Notes: generated by a model from the letters alone, not told the origin. A DNA stretch of 36,552 nucleotides from Acidimicrobiaceae bacterium (GCA_027365385.1 DAHXNN010000146.1:1-36552); one strand, 5' to 3'. Positions 28,109 to 36,325 are shown, counted from the first letter of the stretch. Numbers and translations: made by a program.

Positions 28109-29653
28109 TCAGTCATAGGTCGCCTCGATCCACCACCGACCGGACTCGGTGTAGACGAGGTGCGCCTCCTCATCGGCCGTCAGCAGCTGGAAGCGGGCGC
28201 GCCGGCGCCGCGCCCTCGGATCCCAGGTCCGCTCGTCGACGAGCCACGGACCGGCCCAGCCCGCGAGACCGACCCACGGACCACCGCCGATCGCGACGAG
28301 CGCCGGGTCACCGGAGATACGGCCGCGCGACAGCACCCGGACCGGCTGGCCGTCGGCATCGACGAGCTCCGCGGGGACCGGCTCCCGATACACGATCGCC
28401 GGCGCGGGCGCGGGGTCCCGTCCCGGGAAGGGCCCGGCGGGAAGCTCCGGTACCGGCTCGCCCCACGGGACGAGGACGACCCGCTCGGCCGGTCCCCGGC
28501 CGCCCCGGACGACGGCCGTGAAGACCGCATCCGGACCGAGCATCCCCCGTAGCCGGTCGAGCCCACGCATCGCACGCTCGTCCGCGTCGGAGCGACCACC
28601 GAAGAGCTGGAGCTGGCGACCGTGCGCCGGCACCACCTCGTCCGCCACGAGCCGCAGCCACGAGATCCCCGCCGTCGGCGCCGGCTCGGGCGCGCTTCCC
28701 GACAGCCAGCCCTCGAGCTGCCAGCGCAGGCGCTCGACGATCGTCGGGGTGGAGAAGCGGTCGTCGGCCCGCCACCGGCGGCTCAGCGCCTCGCCGTGCT
28801 CCGTCTCGGCCTCGATGACGAGCCGGGTACAGGCGAGGAAGCGCTCCCCGAGGACCACGGCAAGCTCGTCGGCCAGTGACCGTCCGGCAAAGGCCGCCAC
28901 GTCGACACGTTCGGCCGGCGGGTCGAACTCGGTGCGGACGGACAGCTCCTCCGCGGGCGCCTGGGCGTCGAGGCTCTCGCCGTCGAGGCCGCGTGACCGG
29001 CGGTGGGCCAGCTCACCGGCCGGTCCGAAGCGCCGGGCGACCGCGTGCGTGGGCAGCGCCGCGAACGCCCCGAGGGTCGGCAGGCCCAGCCGGACGAGCA
29101 GGCCGGCGAGGTCCGGGTCGCCGAGGACCTCGACACCGTGCGGGGCGAGGAAGGTCGCGGCCTCGCCCCGCGGGACAAGGAGGCCGTGGTGGGCCGCGAG
29201 CGTGGCGGTGAAACGGCCGTCCGCGATCCCGACCCGGAGCGCCCCGCGGTGCTGCTCGGGGAGCGCCGATCGAGCGACGGCCGCCACCTCCCGGCACAGC
29301 GCCTCCTCGCCGCCGAGGTAGCGCGCCGGTCCGCGCACGTCAAGCGCGAGCGACCCGGGCTCGGTGACCTCGACGAGCGGCGTGAGAGTTGCGACCGCGG
29401 CGGCCACCGGCTCGAAGGCGCGTGCCTCGGTGGCCCGGTCCCGGCCGACGACGGCAAGCCCGGGACAGCAGTGCTCGGCCTCACGCTTTCGCTGCCCGGT
29501 CGCGACGCCGAGCTCGGCCGCGCTCGCCGAGGCGGCCACCACCCGGTGGTCCTCGATGACTGCCACCGGCTCCTCGTCGCCATAGCCGAGCGCAGCGACC
29601 GGCCAGCGTGGACAGAAGGCGACAAGGACCCGCACCAACCTGGCCGTGCTCAT
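28109..29653 (-). CDS. imuB: ImuB-like Y-family DNA polymerase homologue
   Basis: MSTARLVRVLVAFCPRWPVAALG...CPGLAVVGRDRATEARAFEPVAAAVATLTPLVEVTEPGSLALDVRGPARYLGG; lacks the N-terminal DxDxFFA-type catalytic motif; directly upstream of dnaE2. Confidence 0.9.
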   Translation of the reverse strand: MSTARLVRVLVAFCPRWPVAALGYGDEEPVAVIEDHRVVAASASAAELGVATGQRKREAEHCCPGLAVVGRDRATEARAFEPVAAAVATLTPLVEVTEPGSLALDVRGPARYLGGEEALCREVAAVARSALPEQHRGALRVGIADGRFTATLAAHHGLLVPRGEAATFLAPHGVEVLGDPDLAGLLVRLGLPTLGAFAALPTHAVARRFGPAGELAHRRSRGLDGESLDAQAPAEELSVRTEFDPPAERVDVAAFAGRSLADELAVVLGERFLACTRLVIEAETEHGEALSRRWRADDRFSTPTIVERLRWQLEGWLSGSAPEPAPTAGISWLRLVADEVVPAHGRQLQLFGGRSDADERAMRGLDRLRGMLGPDAVFTAVVRGGRGPAERVVLVPWGEPVPELPAGPFPGRDPAPAPAIVYREPVPAELVDADGQPVRVLSRGRISGDPALVAIGGGPWVGLAGWAGPWLVDERTWDPRARRRRARFQLLTADEEAHLVYTESGRWWIEATYD

Positions 29654-29715
29654 CGAAGGCTCGTTCCGTGCTCCACCGACCGCTAGGCGATTCACCCCAC
29701 GGTCGTGGACTGTAC

Positions 29716-29729
29716 CGAACGTATGTTCG
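29716..29729. promoter_or_regulatory. LexA/SOS box CGAACGTATGTTCG
   Basis: Perfect inverted repeat CGAAC-GTAT-GTTCG, 63 bp upstream of imuB ATG (minus strand). Confidence 0.85.
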
Positions 29730-29908
29730 TCACCGCGCAGCGCCGGGAGCTGCACCGACCGCGCGACTGCCCAGCTCAATGGCTACGTCACGGCGCCAGA
29801 TCTTCTCGCCCCGGTGCTCCCGAGCCGCCGCTGTTGGAACCGACGGGTCCTAGCTGGAATGGGGTCCAAGCGTCCTTGGTGCCGGCATGCCGCCAGGCAG
29901 TACAGTGC

Positions 29909-29922
29909 CGAACGTATGTTCG
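29909..29922. promoter_or_regulatory. LexA/SOS box CGAACGTATGTTCG overlapping the helicase start codon
   Basis: Identical 14-mer; the ATG (29916) of the UvrD-like gene lies inside it. Confidence 0.85.
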
Positions 29923-31997
29923 CCACTGCGTGGGACGAGGGGCTCGACGACGCCCAGCTCGCGGCCGTCGGCCACACCGGCTCGCCGCTCGTCGTCATCG
30001 CCGGGGCCGGCACCGGGAAGACCCGCACCCTCACCGCGCGCGTCGCCCGCCTCCTCGAGCGGGGGGTGGCACCCGAGCGCATCCTGCTCCTCACCTTCAC
30101 GAGGCGCGCCGCCGACGACATGCTCGCCCGGGCCACCGCGCTCGCGGGCCGGGCGGACCTCGGCCGGCGGCTCCGCGGTGGGACCTTCCACGCCGTCGCC
30201 CACCAGCTCGTGAGCGCCTGGTCACAGCCGCTCGGCATCGGCGAGGGGTTCTCTGTGCTCGATCCGGCCGACGCGACCGACGTGATGGACCTGCTCCGCG
30301 ACGAGCACGGGCTCACCGGGACCGGGACGCGTCTTCCGAAGCCGGCGACGCTCGTCGACGTCTACTCGCGCTGCGTGAACACCGGGCGGGTCGTGGCCGA
30401 GGTCGTGACGAACGACTTCCCCTGGTGCGAGCCGCATGTCGACGCGATCTCGACGCTCTGCCGGGCGTATGTGGCCCGCAAGCGCGAGCGCTCCCAGCTC
30501 GACTTCGACGACCTCCTCCTCTACTGGCGGGCCGCGCTCGCCGACGAGGCGATCGGGGCCGAGCTCGCAGCGATGTTCGACCACGTGCTCGTCGACGAGT
30601 ACCAGGACGTGAACTCGCTCCAGGTCGACATCGTGCGAGGGCTCTGCCCGGACGGGCGCGGGCTCACCGTCGTCGGTGACGACGCCCAGGCCATCTACGG
30701 CTTCCGCGGCTCGGACGCCGCCCACCTCCATACCCTTGCCGCCACGCTCCCCGACGCGAGGGTCGTCCACCTCGAGCAGAACTTCCGCTCGCTCCAGCCG
30801 ATCCTCGACCTCGCGAACCACGTCCGGCCGGCGCCTTCGCTCGACGGCGAGGTCCCCGGGGCGACCGTGTCGTTGCGACCGCTGACGCTGCGGGCGAGCC
30901 GCGAGGGTGGCACCCGGCCGACGTTCCTGCGCTGCTACGACGCGGCGTCCGAGGCCCGCGCGGTCGTGGACCGGATCCTCGGGCATCACGAGGCGGGCAT
31001 GCGGCTTTCCGAGCAGGCGGTGCTCGTGCGCGCCGCCCACCACAGCGACCTGATCGAGCTCGAGCTCACCGCGCGCCGTGTCCCCTACCGCAAGTACGGC
31101 GGCCTCCGCTTCGTCGAGGCCGCGCATGTGAAGGACTTCGTCGCCACCGCGCGCCTGCTCGACAACCCCGCCGACGACATCGCCTGGTTCCGCCTGCTCC
31201 GCCTCCACGAAGGCATCGGTCCCGCTCGGGGCCGCCAGCTCCTCGAGACGCTGCCGCCCCGACGGCCGGTCGGACCGGAAGCCTGGGCCGAGACCGTCGC
31301 CGCGGCCCCGGCGCCTGCCCGCGTAGCGCTCAGTGCGACGATGGTCGCGCTCAACGGAGCACGCGACCTCGCCGGCGCCGGCGCGCGCAGCGCAGGGATC
31401 CTCGAGCTGCTCCGCCCGCTCGTCGCTGCTCGCTACACCGACGCCGAGGCCCGGCTCGGGGACCTCGACCGGCTCGCCGCAGCGGCTGCGGTGACCGACG
31501 ACTTCGCGGCCTTCCTCGCCGAGGTGACGCTCGATCCCCCGGTGTCGAGCTCGGACTTCGCCGGGCCGCCGCACGTCGACGAGGACTTCGTGGTGGTCTC
31601 TACGGTGCACTCGGCGAAGGGGCTCGAGTGGCGCGTCGTCCACCTGCCGCACCTCGTCGACGGGTCGTTCCCCTCGGACATGGCGCTCCGGTCAAGTACC
31701 GGGCTCGCGGAGGAGCAGCGCCTCTTCTACGTCGCGCTCACACGGGCGCGCGACGAGCTGCACCTGTACGCGCCGCTGCGTATGCCCCACCACCGGCGAG
31801 CCGGTGACGATCGCCACTCGCTCGCCCAGCACAGCCGCTGGCTCGACGATCAGCTGCTAGCGCTGCTCGCCGTGCAGGAGCAGCCCTCACCGCGCACGCG
31901 GCTCGCGCCGCCCGGGGTCGACCCGGAGGCGGGAGAGATCGCGCCCCGGCGCGCGGCGGTCGCGGCAGCGCTCGACCTCGACGCGCTCTGGCGGTAG
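29916..31997 (+). CDS. UvrD/PcrA/Rep-like ATP-dependent DNA helicase (SF1)
   Basis: DDAQLAAVGHTGSPLVVIAGAGTGKTRTLTARVARL, LLTFTRRAADDM, VDEYQDVNSLQVDIV, VGDDAQAIYGFRGSD, STVHSAKGLEWRVVHLPHLVDGSFP, EEQRLFYVALTRARDELHLY. Confidence 0.95.
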   Translation: MFATAWDEGLDDAQLAAVGHTGSPLVVIAGAGTGKTRTLTARVARLLERGVAPERILLLTFTRRAADDMLARATALAGRADLGRRLRGGTFHAVAHQLVSAWSQPLGIGEGFSVLDPADATDVMDLLRDEHGLTGTGTRLPKPATLVDVYSRCVNTGRVVAEVVTNDFPWCEPHVDAISTLCRAYVARKRERSQLDFDDLLLYWRAALADEAIGAELAAMFDHVLVDEYQDVNSLQVDIVRGLCPDGRGLTVVGDDAQAIYGFRGSDAAHLHTLAATLPDARVVHLEQNFRSLQPILDLANHVRPAPSLDGEVPGATVSLRPLTLRASREGGTRPTFLRCYDAASEARAVVDRILGHHEAGMRLSEQAVLVRAAHHSDLIELELTARRVPYRKYGGLRFVEAAHVKDFVATARLLDNPADDIAWFRLLRLHEGIGPARGRQLLETLPPRRPVGPEAWAETVAAAPAPARVALSATMVALNGARDLAGAGARSAGILELLRPLVAARYTDAEARLGDLDRLAAAAAVTDDFAAFLAEVTLDPPVSSSDFAGPPHVDEDFVVVSTVHSAKGLEWRVVHLPHLVDGSFPSDMALRSSTGLAEEQRLFYVALTRARDELHLYAPLRMPHHRRAGDDRHSLAQHSRWLDDQLLALLAVQEQPSPRTRLAPPGVDPEAGEIAPRRAAVAAALDLDALWR

Positions 31998-32044
31998 GGC
32001 GGGCTCGGCGCAGCGCTGTCGAAGCTCGCAGGCCGCTCGCGCGG

Positions 32045-32821
32045 CTACCCGACCGCGTAGGCCGCCGCGGGGACTGGCGCGTCCACCTTGACGGGCGCCG
32101 CCGGCGCGATGACCGGCGCGAGCGGACCGCTCGCTTCGGGGAGCACGAGCTGGGCCCGGTCGCCTCCGCCCGGCACCCGCCGGCCGGACGAACGGACCTG
32201 CAGCTCGCGGCTCGCAAGCCTGCCGTAGCCGGAGCCGAGGCCGTGCCAACGCACCGCGTCGGCGTGGAGCACGACGTCGAGCGGCTCCGGCCAGCGTGCC
32301 ACCGCCGAACGCGGACCCGTCCTCGGGGGCTGCGCGACGATGAGCACCGCGCCACGCTCGCGTGTCCGGGATGCGAGCCGCCGGGCAAGGCCCGGCGCGG
32401 GCCGGCTCGGCGGGCAGAGGACGACGACATCGGTCGTGTCGACGAGCACGGCGGCGACCTCCCACCAGGCCGTGCCGGGGTCGGGCACGAGCGCGAGGCG
32501 GGCGAGCGGTACCCCGAGCTCCGCGGCGGCCTCGACGCCGAGCTCGGGCCAACCGAGCACTGCGCCCCACGCGCCACGGGCGAGCGGTTCCGCCAGCAGC
32601 GCCAGCACGAGCGCGCTCGCGCCGGCACCTCCCTCGCAGCCGAGCGAGCTTCCCCGGCGAAGGCCCCCACCGGGAAGGACCCGAGCGAGCGCCGGACTCA
32701 CGGCGAGGCCCGCAGCGCCGTGAACGGACGCGCCGCGCGTCAGGGCTGCCGGGCCGCTGGGCCAGTCGAGCGCCGGGGAGGGCCTCACGACCGGGACACT
32801 ATCGAACTGGTGTTCGGTCAC
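32045..32821 (-). CDS. imuA: ImuA-like (RecA-like/SulA-related) mutasome protein
   Basis: Ala/Gly-rich RecA-like layout: LPGGGLRRGSSLGCEGGAGASALVLALLAEPLARGAWGAVLGWPELGVEAAAELGVPLARLALVPDPGTAWWEVAAVLVDTTDVVVLCPP; SOS box at its start; neighbours imuB/dnaE2. Confidence 0.75.
   Translation of the reverse strand: MTEHQFDSVPVVRPSPALDWPSGPAALTRGASVHGAAGLAVSPALARVLPGGGLRRGSSLGCEGGAGASALVLALLAEPLARGAWGAVLGWPELGVEAAAELGVPLARLALVPDPGTAWWEVAAVLVDTTDVVVLCPPSRPAPGLARRLASRTRERGAVLIVAQPPRTGPRSAVARWPEPLDVVLHADAVRWHGLGSGYGRLASRELQVRSSGRRVPGGGDRAQLVLPEASGPLAPVIAPAAPVKVDAPVPAAAYAVG
32803..32816. promoter_or_regulatory. LexA/SOS box CGAACTGGTGTTCG
   Basis: CGAAC-TGGT-GTTCG; overlaps the first codons of the imuA-like ORF (minus strand CGAACACCAGTTCG). 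Confidence 0.8.
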
Positions 32822-32882
32822 AACCAGCCAGCGTGCTTCCTGGGGCCGGTGTTGTCACTGTGGCTAATGAGCCTCGATCAGC

Positions 32883-33611
32883 CTACGCGGACGCTTCGGC
32901 ATCGAAGGCAATCCGCTCGATCAGTCCCGAGTCGTCGTTCGCCACGTTCCCCACCCGACCGCTAACCGGGTAGAAGTCCAAGGCCCCCTCGCTCGCTGGG
33001 CGGAGCAGGCTGACCAGCTCGTCGGCATCGTCGTTCTCGCGGTCGAGCCACACCTCGAGCGCCTCGCGCCCGAGGATCGCCGGCATCCGGTTGTGGACCA
33101 TCGCCAGATCGCTCGGTGCGTCCGTCGTGACGATCGCGCACGACGGGACCCAGGACTCGGGGTCGTCGATCGGACGGGTGTCGTCGTGCCAGAACCGGTA
33201 GATGCCGGCGAGCGCGAGCGGCGCGTCGTCGGGCCGGCGGAAGAAGAACGGCTGCTTTCTCTTCGCCCGGCCGGATGCCGCGCGCCACTCCCAGTACCCG
33301 TCGGCCGGGAGCGCGACGCGGTGCCCCGTGACGAGCGCCTTGCGGAACATCCCCTTGTCCGCGAGCGTCTCGGCGCGCGCATTGATCGGCTTCCTCGGGT
33401 CTGAGGGGTTGCGCCCGGGAGGTATGAAGCCCCAGTAGAAAGGGCGGAGGTGCCGGACGCCGTCCCGGTCACCGACCAGCCCGAGCACGTCGGTCCCCGG
33501 GGCAACGTTCCAGCTCGGACGCCACCCGTCGACGATGGCCGGATCCAACACCGCGTCGAACAGCTGGGCCAGCCGATCCGGTGGCGTAGCGAGGACGAAG
33601 CGGCCGCACAT
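32883..33611 (-). CDS. SRAP domain protein (SOS response-associated; YedK/HMCES family)
   Basis: MCGRFVLATPPDRLAQLF, SWNVAPGTDVLGLV, RPFYWGFIPPG, KPINARAETLADKGMFRKAL, RVALPADGYWEWR, VHNRMPAIL; Cys2 catalytic residue after Met. Confidence 0.96.
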   Translation of the reverse strand: MCGRFVLATPPDRLAQLFDAVLDPAIVDGWRPSWNVAPGTDVLGLVGDRDGVRHLRPFYWGFIPPGRNPSDPRKPINARAETLADKGMFRKALVTGHRVALPADGYWEWRAASGRAKRKQPFFFRRPDDAPLALAGIYRFWHDDTRPIDDPESWVPSCAIVTTDAPSDLAMVHNRMPAILGREALEVWLDRENDDADELVSLLRPASEGALDFYPVSGRVGNVANDDSGLIERIAFDAEASA

Positions 33612-34131
33612 GCGAGCAATGGTAGGGCCGCCGCAACGCCTCCAGACGCGCGTCCGCCGCGATACACAGCGCTGCACTCAGTTGGTCGAGCAGGCCGTGA
33701 ACGGGCACGAGAAGGAGCTCCCGCGACCGCCGCGCGAGCACCGCGAACGTCCCCGCGTCGATCTGTCGCGCGAGCCGGAAGACGATCCGTCGCTCCGAGG
33801 AGGCGATGACCCCCTGCACGGCGCTCGGTGCTCCCGTCGCGAGGATGTGACGCCACCAGACGAGCGAGCCGACGGCGACGAGGAAGACCGCGCCAAGAAG
33901 CCCGACCGCGAGGTGGGTGACGAAGCCGGTGAGGAACAGCGGAGCGGCGACCGAGAGAATGTGCGCGACCCCGAGCTTGGGGAAGCGCTCGGCGGCGAGC
34001 AGCAGTGCCCCGCCGAGGTAGGCCGGTAGGGCGAGCGCGAACAGCAGTCCGTACTTTCGGAAGAGCGCGACGAAGACGCTGCTGTTCAGTCGAGCAACGT
34101 CGACCGGTCGAAAGGCACGCCATTCCTCCAT
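33469..34131 (-). CDS. Hypothetical membrane protein; C-terminus overlaps the SRAP gene
   Basis: N-terminal hydrophobic helices (YGLLFALALPAYLGGALLLAAERFP; LFLTGFVTHLAVGLLGAVFLVAVGSLVWW). Distal Arg-rich part overlapping SRAP may be out-of-frame extension. Confidence 0.55.
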   Translation of the reverse strand: MEEWRAFRPVDVARLNSSVFVALFRKYGLLFALALPAYLGGALLLAAERFPKLGVAHILSVAAPLFLTGFVTHLAVGLLGAVFLVAVGSLVWWRHILATGAPSAVQGVIASSERRIVFRLARQIDAGTFAVLARRSRELLLVPVHGLLDQLSAALCIAADARLEALRRPYHCSHVRPLRPRYATGSAGPAVRRGVGSGHRRRVASELERCPGDRRARAGR

Positions 34132-34171
34132 GAGACGGATGTAGTACGCCGACGCTGTGTCAAGAGAAAGA

Positions 34172-34186
34172 CCTTATCGAATAAGG
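34172..34186. promoter_or_regulatory. Palindrome CCTTAT-CGA-ATAAGG upstream of the membrane protein gene
   Basis: Inverted repeat about 41 bp upstream of the ATG at 34131 in an AT-rich patch. Confidence 0.35.
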
Positions 34187-34188
34187 AC

Positions 34189-34225
34189 GACGGACGATAT
34201 CCATAGTTGACCGTGGATGTCCGTC
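34189..34225. repeat. Imperfect hairpin GACGGAC(GAT)ATCCA ... TGGATGTCCGTC
   Basis: Arms pair with a 3-nt bulge; lies just beyond the 3' end of the AbiEii remnant. Confidence 0.4.
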
Positions 34226-34277
34226 AATGTCCATTGCGGTCCGGATGCAGAACGTGCCACGGGTGGGAGGCGCGGCC

Positions 34278-34612
34278 TCAACCGAGGATCGCGAACAAGT
34301 CTGCGATGACCATCTCGCCGGCAGCCTCGACCTCGTACTCGTCCGGCCAGTCAGACACAAGAGGGCGGAGGTCGTTGCGGAAGTCAGCGCGCGCCAGCTT
34401 CAGGCGGAGGTTTTGCTCGGCCAGTCGCGCCGAGTAGCCGTCCGGCCCTTGTGCAGGCAGGTGCCGCCCCGGAAGGCGAGCTCGCGGCCGAGGTAGGGGT
34501 CGTTTGCGATCTCGACGATGAGGCGCGCGAGGACGAGGTCCTGCTCGACCTGCTCGAGGGTGGGCCAGCGGACGTGGGACGACCACTCGACGATGTTCGC
34601 CTGCGGGATCAC
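34278..34612 (-). pseudogene. AbiEii-like nucleotidyltransferase toxin, internally deleted and frameshifted
   Basis: N-terminal VIPQANIVEWSSHVRWPTLEQVEQDLVLARLIVEIANDPYLGRELAFRGGTCLHK, then in another frame C-terminal YSARLAEQNLRLKLARADFRNDLRPLVSDWPDEYEVEAAGEMVIADLFAILG; the middle is missing. Confidence 0.85.
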
Positions 34613-35424
34613 AGGTCGGGCTCGACGTCGGTGTTCACGAGGACGTTCCAGCGCGCGTCGAGCTCGCCCGATCGAGGACCTCCGGCATCGAGTGGCGTCG
34701 GCTCGCTCCGTCTCCGGGCGTGTGGCACCAGCGGATCGGTCTCGATCTCCGTGCCGAGGTGTCGCGCGACGTGATCGAATAGCCATCCGGTGCGTTGTAC
34801 GACCGCAAGCGGGTAGGTCGTGGCCGCGCGCGTCAGCTTCCCGAAATCGAGATGGCCGCTGCTCACCAGGTCGGCCGCGACCGTGGCGACGTTCGAGAGA
34901 CCACCGCCGTGCTTGGGCGATGCGACAAGGTCGAGCACCGTCACCTCCCGGGTCGCGACCCGCATCGTGCCCGTCGGGGTGCTCGAGATGTCGACAGGAC
35001 GGTCTGCCGCTCGGACATCCTTGATGAACTCGAGTGCGACGCGGCCGAAGGAACGATCTCGTACGCGAGCGGTCGTGACGACCTGGAAGACCTGGGGACG
35101 TTGGTGCGCCGCGCCGTGGACCTCAGCAGCCGACAAGAAGCCGACGTAGTAGGGGTGGTCGAGCGCGGCCATCAGCCGGTCGACGAAGTGCGTCGCCGGC
35201 ACCGCGCCCCACGACCGGTACTCGGGCGGGATCGGGACGTAGGCGCCGCGCGTCGGGGAGAAGACCTGTCCCTTCTTGCGCAACCTCGCCATGAGAGGAG
35301 GGACCTGTCCCTGCGGGACATGGAGCAGCTCAGCGACCTCAGGCAGGTTGATCCAGTGCTGCCCGCGCGCGATGAGCTCGTCCGGCAAGTCGCTCGCCCG
35401 GATGTCCACCCTGGCGTCAGACAT
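34609..35424 (-). CDS. AbiEi-like type IV antitoxin
   Basis: HWINLPEVAELLHVPQGQVPPLMARLRKKGQVFSPTRGAYVPIPPEYRSWGAVPATHFVDRLMAALDHPYYVGFLSAAEVHGAAHQRPQVFQVVTTARVRD; its stop overlaps the toxin GTG start (GTGA). Confidence 0.9.
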   Translation of the reverse strand: MSDARVDIRASDLPDELIARGQHWINLPEVAELLHVPQGQVPPLMARLRKKGQVFSPTRGAYVPIPPEYRSWGAVPATHFVDRLMAALDHPYYVGFLSAAEVHGAAHQRPQVFQVVTTARVRDRSFGRVALEFIKDVRAADRPVDISSTPTGTMRVATREVTVLDLVASPKHGGGLSNVATVAADLVSSGHLDFGKLTRAATTYPLAVVQRTGWLFDHVARHLGTEIETDPLVPHARRRSEPTPLDAGGPRSGELDARWNVLVNTDVEPDL

Positions 35425-35597
35425 GTCACCAATATAGCGGACTTCACAATTTCCGTTACTCCGCTGACGACGCTACGAGAAGAGCATCAACCATTCGACT
35501 CGTGTCCTGACCAACACCGGTCGTTGGAGCTTTGCGTACGACAAGCGTCGGCATTCGCCAGCTCGGTGACCTCGACCGAGGCTCCAGATGGATCGGC

Positions 35598-35830
35598 TCA
35601 CGCGGGCGCGGCAATGTCCGGAACGGCACTCGTTTGCTGTCGCGTTGTCGCCTTCGCCGCACCCCTCGCGATCTGCTTCGAGAGCGCGGACGCGATCGCG
35701 ACGTCCCGTTCTCGGGTCGCGTGCTGGTAGATGAGCGCGGCCCGTGGCTGTGGGCCTGTCCCATCCGGTTCATGAGCTCCTTCGTGCTCGCCCCCGTCGA
35801 CGTACTGGTAACCAGCGATCTTCAGAGGTT
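35598..35830 (-). pseudogene. Tyrosine recombinase C-terminal remnant with a frameshift
   Basis: Frame A: TGASTKELMNRMGQAHS; frame B: QPRAALIYQHATRERDVAIASALSKQIARGAAKAT; together they match the XerC/phage integrase C-terminal motif (GAST-ELM-RMGH...AALIYQHATRERD). Confidence 0.85.
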
Positions 35831-35860
35831 GTCGAATAGCGACAGAGATCCAGCTATTCG

Positions 35861-36154
35861 TCACACTCCGCGATCACCGCTGTGCAGGAGTTCGGCGGCG
35901 TAGCTGTCCCAGTCACCTCCGGCTGCCTTGACCCACCGGACGGCGGTGAGCGGAGTGAGGTTGAGGGCTCGGACAAGCACTGCGGCTGGCAGGGTGGCGG
36001 CCGGGTGGATCATGACGCCGTCGACGCGGTACCGCGCCCGCCATCGACCCGACGGCAATTTCCGGGTGCTTACCCACGGACTGCGAGACGTCTTTCCAGC
36101 CACGACGTCCAGGTCATCGCTGTGGCACGTATGTGGCACGGCGCCTCGTGGCAT
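35861..36154 (-). pseudogene. Chimeric integrase remnant (N-terminal arm-binding piece fused to a C-terminal piece)
   Basis: VSTRKLPSGRWRARYRVDG followed directly by AATLPAAVLVRALNLTPLTAVRWVKAAGGDWDSYAAELL, a different integrase-type C-terminal block; the catalytic core is absent. Confidence 0.65.
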
Positions 36155-36161
36155 GAAGAAA

Positions 36162-36181
36162 GGGGACCCTCTCGGGTCCCC
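36162..36181 (-). terminator. Rho-independent terminator downstream of the tRNA-Gly 3' end
   Basis: Perfect 8-bp stem GGGGACCC-tctc-GGGTCCCC; on the minus strand followed by TTTCTT. Confidence 0.75.
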
Positions 36182-36208
36182 TTCTAGGTCATCTAACTGG
36201 ACTTTCTC

Positions 36209-36258
36209 TGGAGCGGACGACGGGATTCGAACCCGCGACCCTCACCTTGGCAAGGTGA
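36209..36258 (-). other. tRNA-Gly(GCC) 3' half: att site / truncated tRNA
   Basis: Minus strand TCACCTTGCCAAGGTGAGGGTCGCGGGTTCGAATCCCGTCGTCCGCTCCA: anticodon stem-loop with GCC, T-arm, acceptor 3' strand and CCA. No matching 5' acceptor strand or D-arm upstream. Confidence 0.85.
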
Positions 36259-36325
36259 CACCTAGGCGCAGGTCAACGTGCTAATATCGCCCCGTCGTGC
36301 ACTTCATTTGCACCTAGGAGCGAAA

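Noticed and set aside
29705-30679. 324-aa ORF starting MDCTERMFVTAQRR
   Set aside because: Out-of-frame shadow of the helicase gene; its resemblance to MFATA at the start reflects the duplicated SOS box, not a gene.
30222-31652. 476-aa minus-strand ORF antisense to the helicase
   Set aside because: Shadow frame; the plus-strand helicase motifs are complete.
35928-36284. ORF ending ...GADDGIRTRDPHLGKVTP
   Set aside because: The DGIRTRDP peptide is a known spurious translation of a tRNA region.
36209-36300. Complete tRNA-Gly
   Set aside because: No 5' acceptor strand (GCGGACG) or D-arm upstream on the minus strand; only the 3' half is present.
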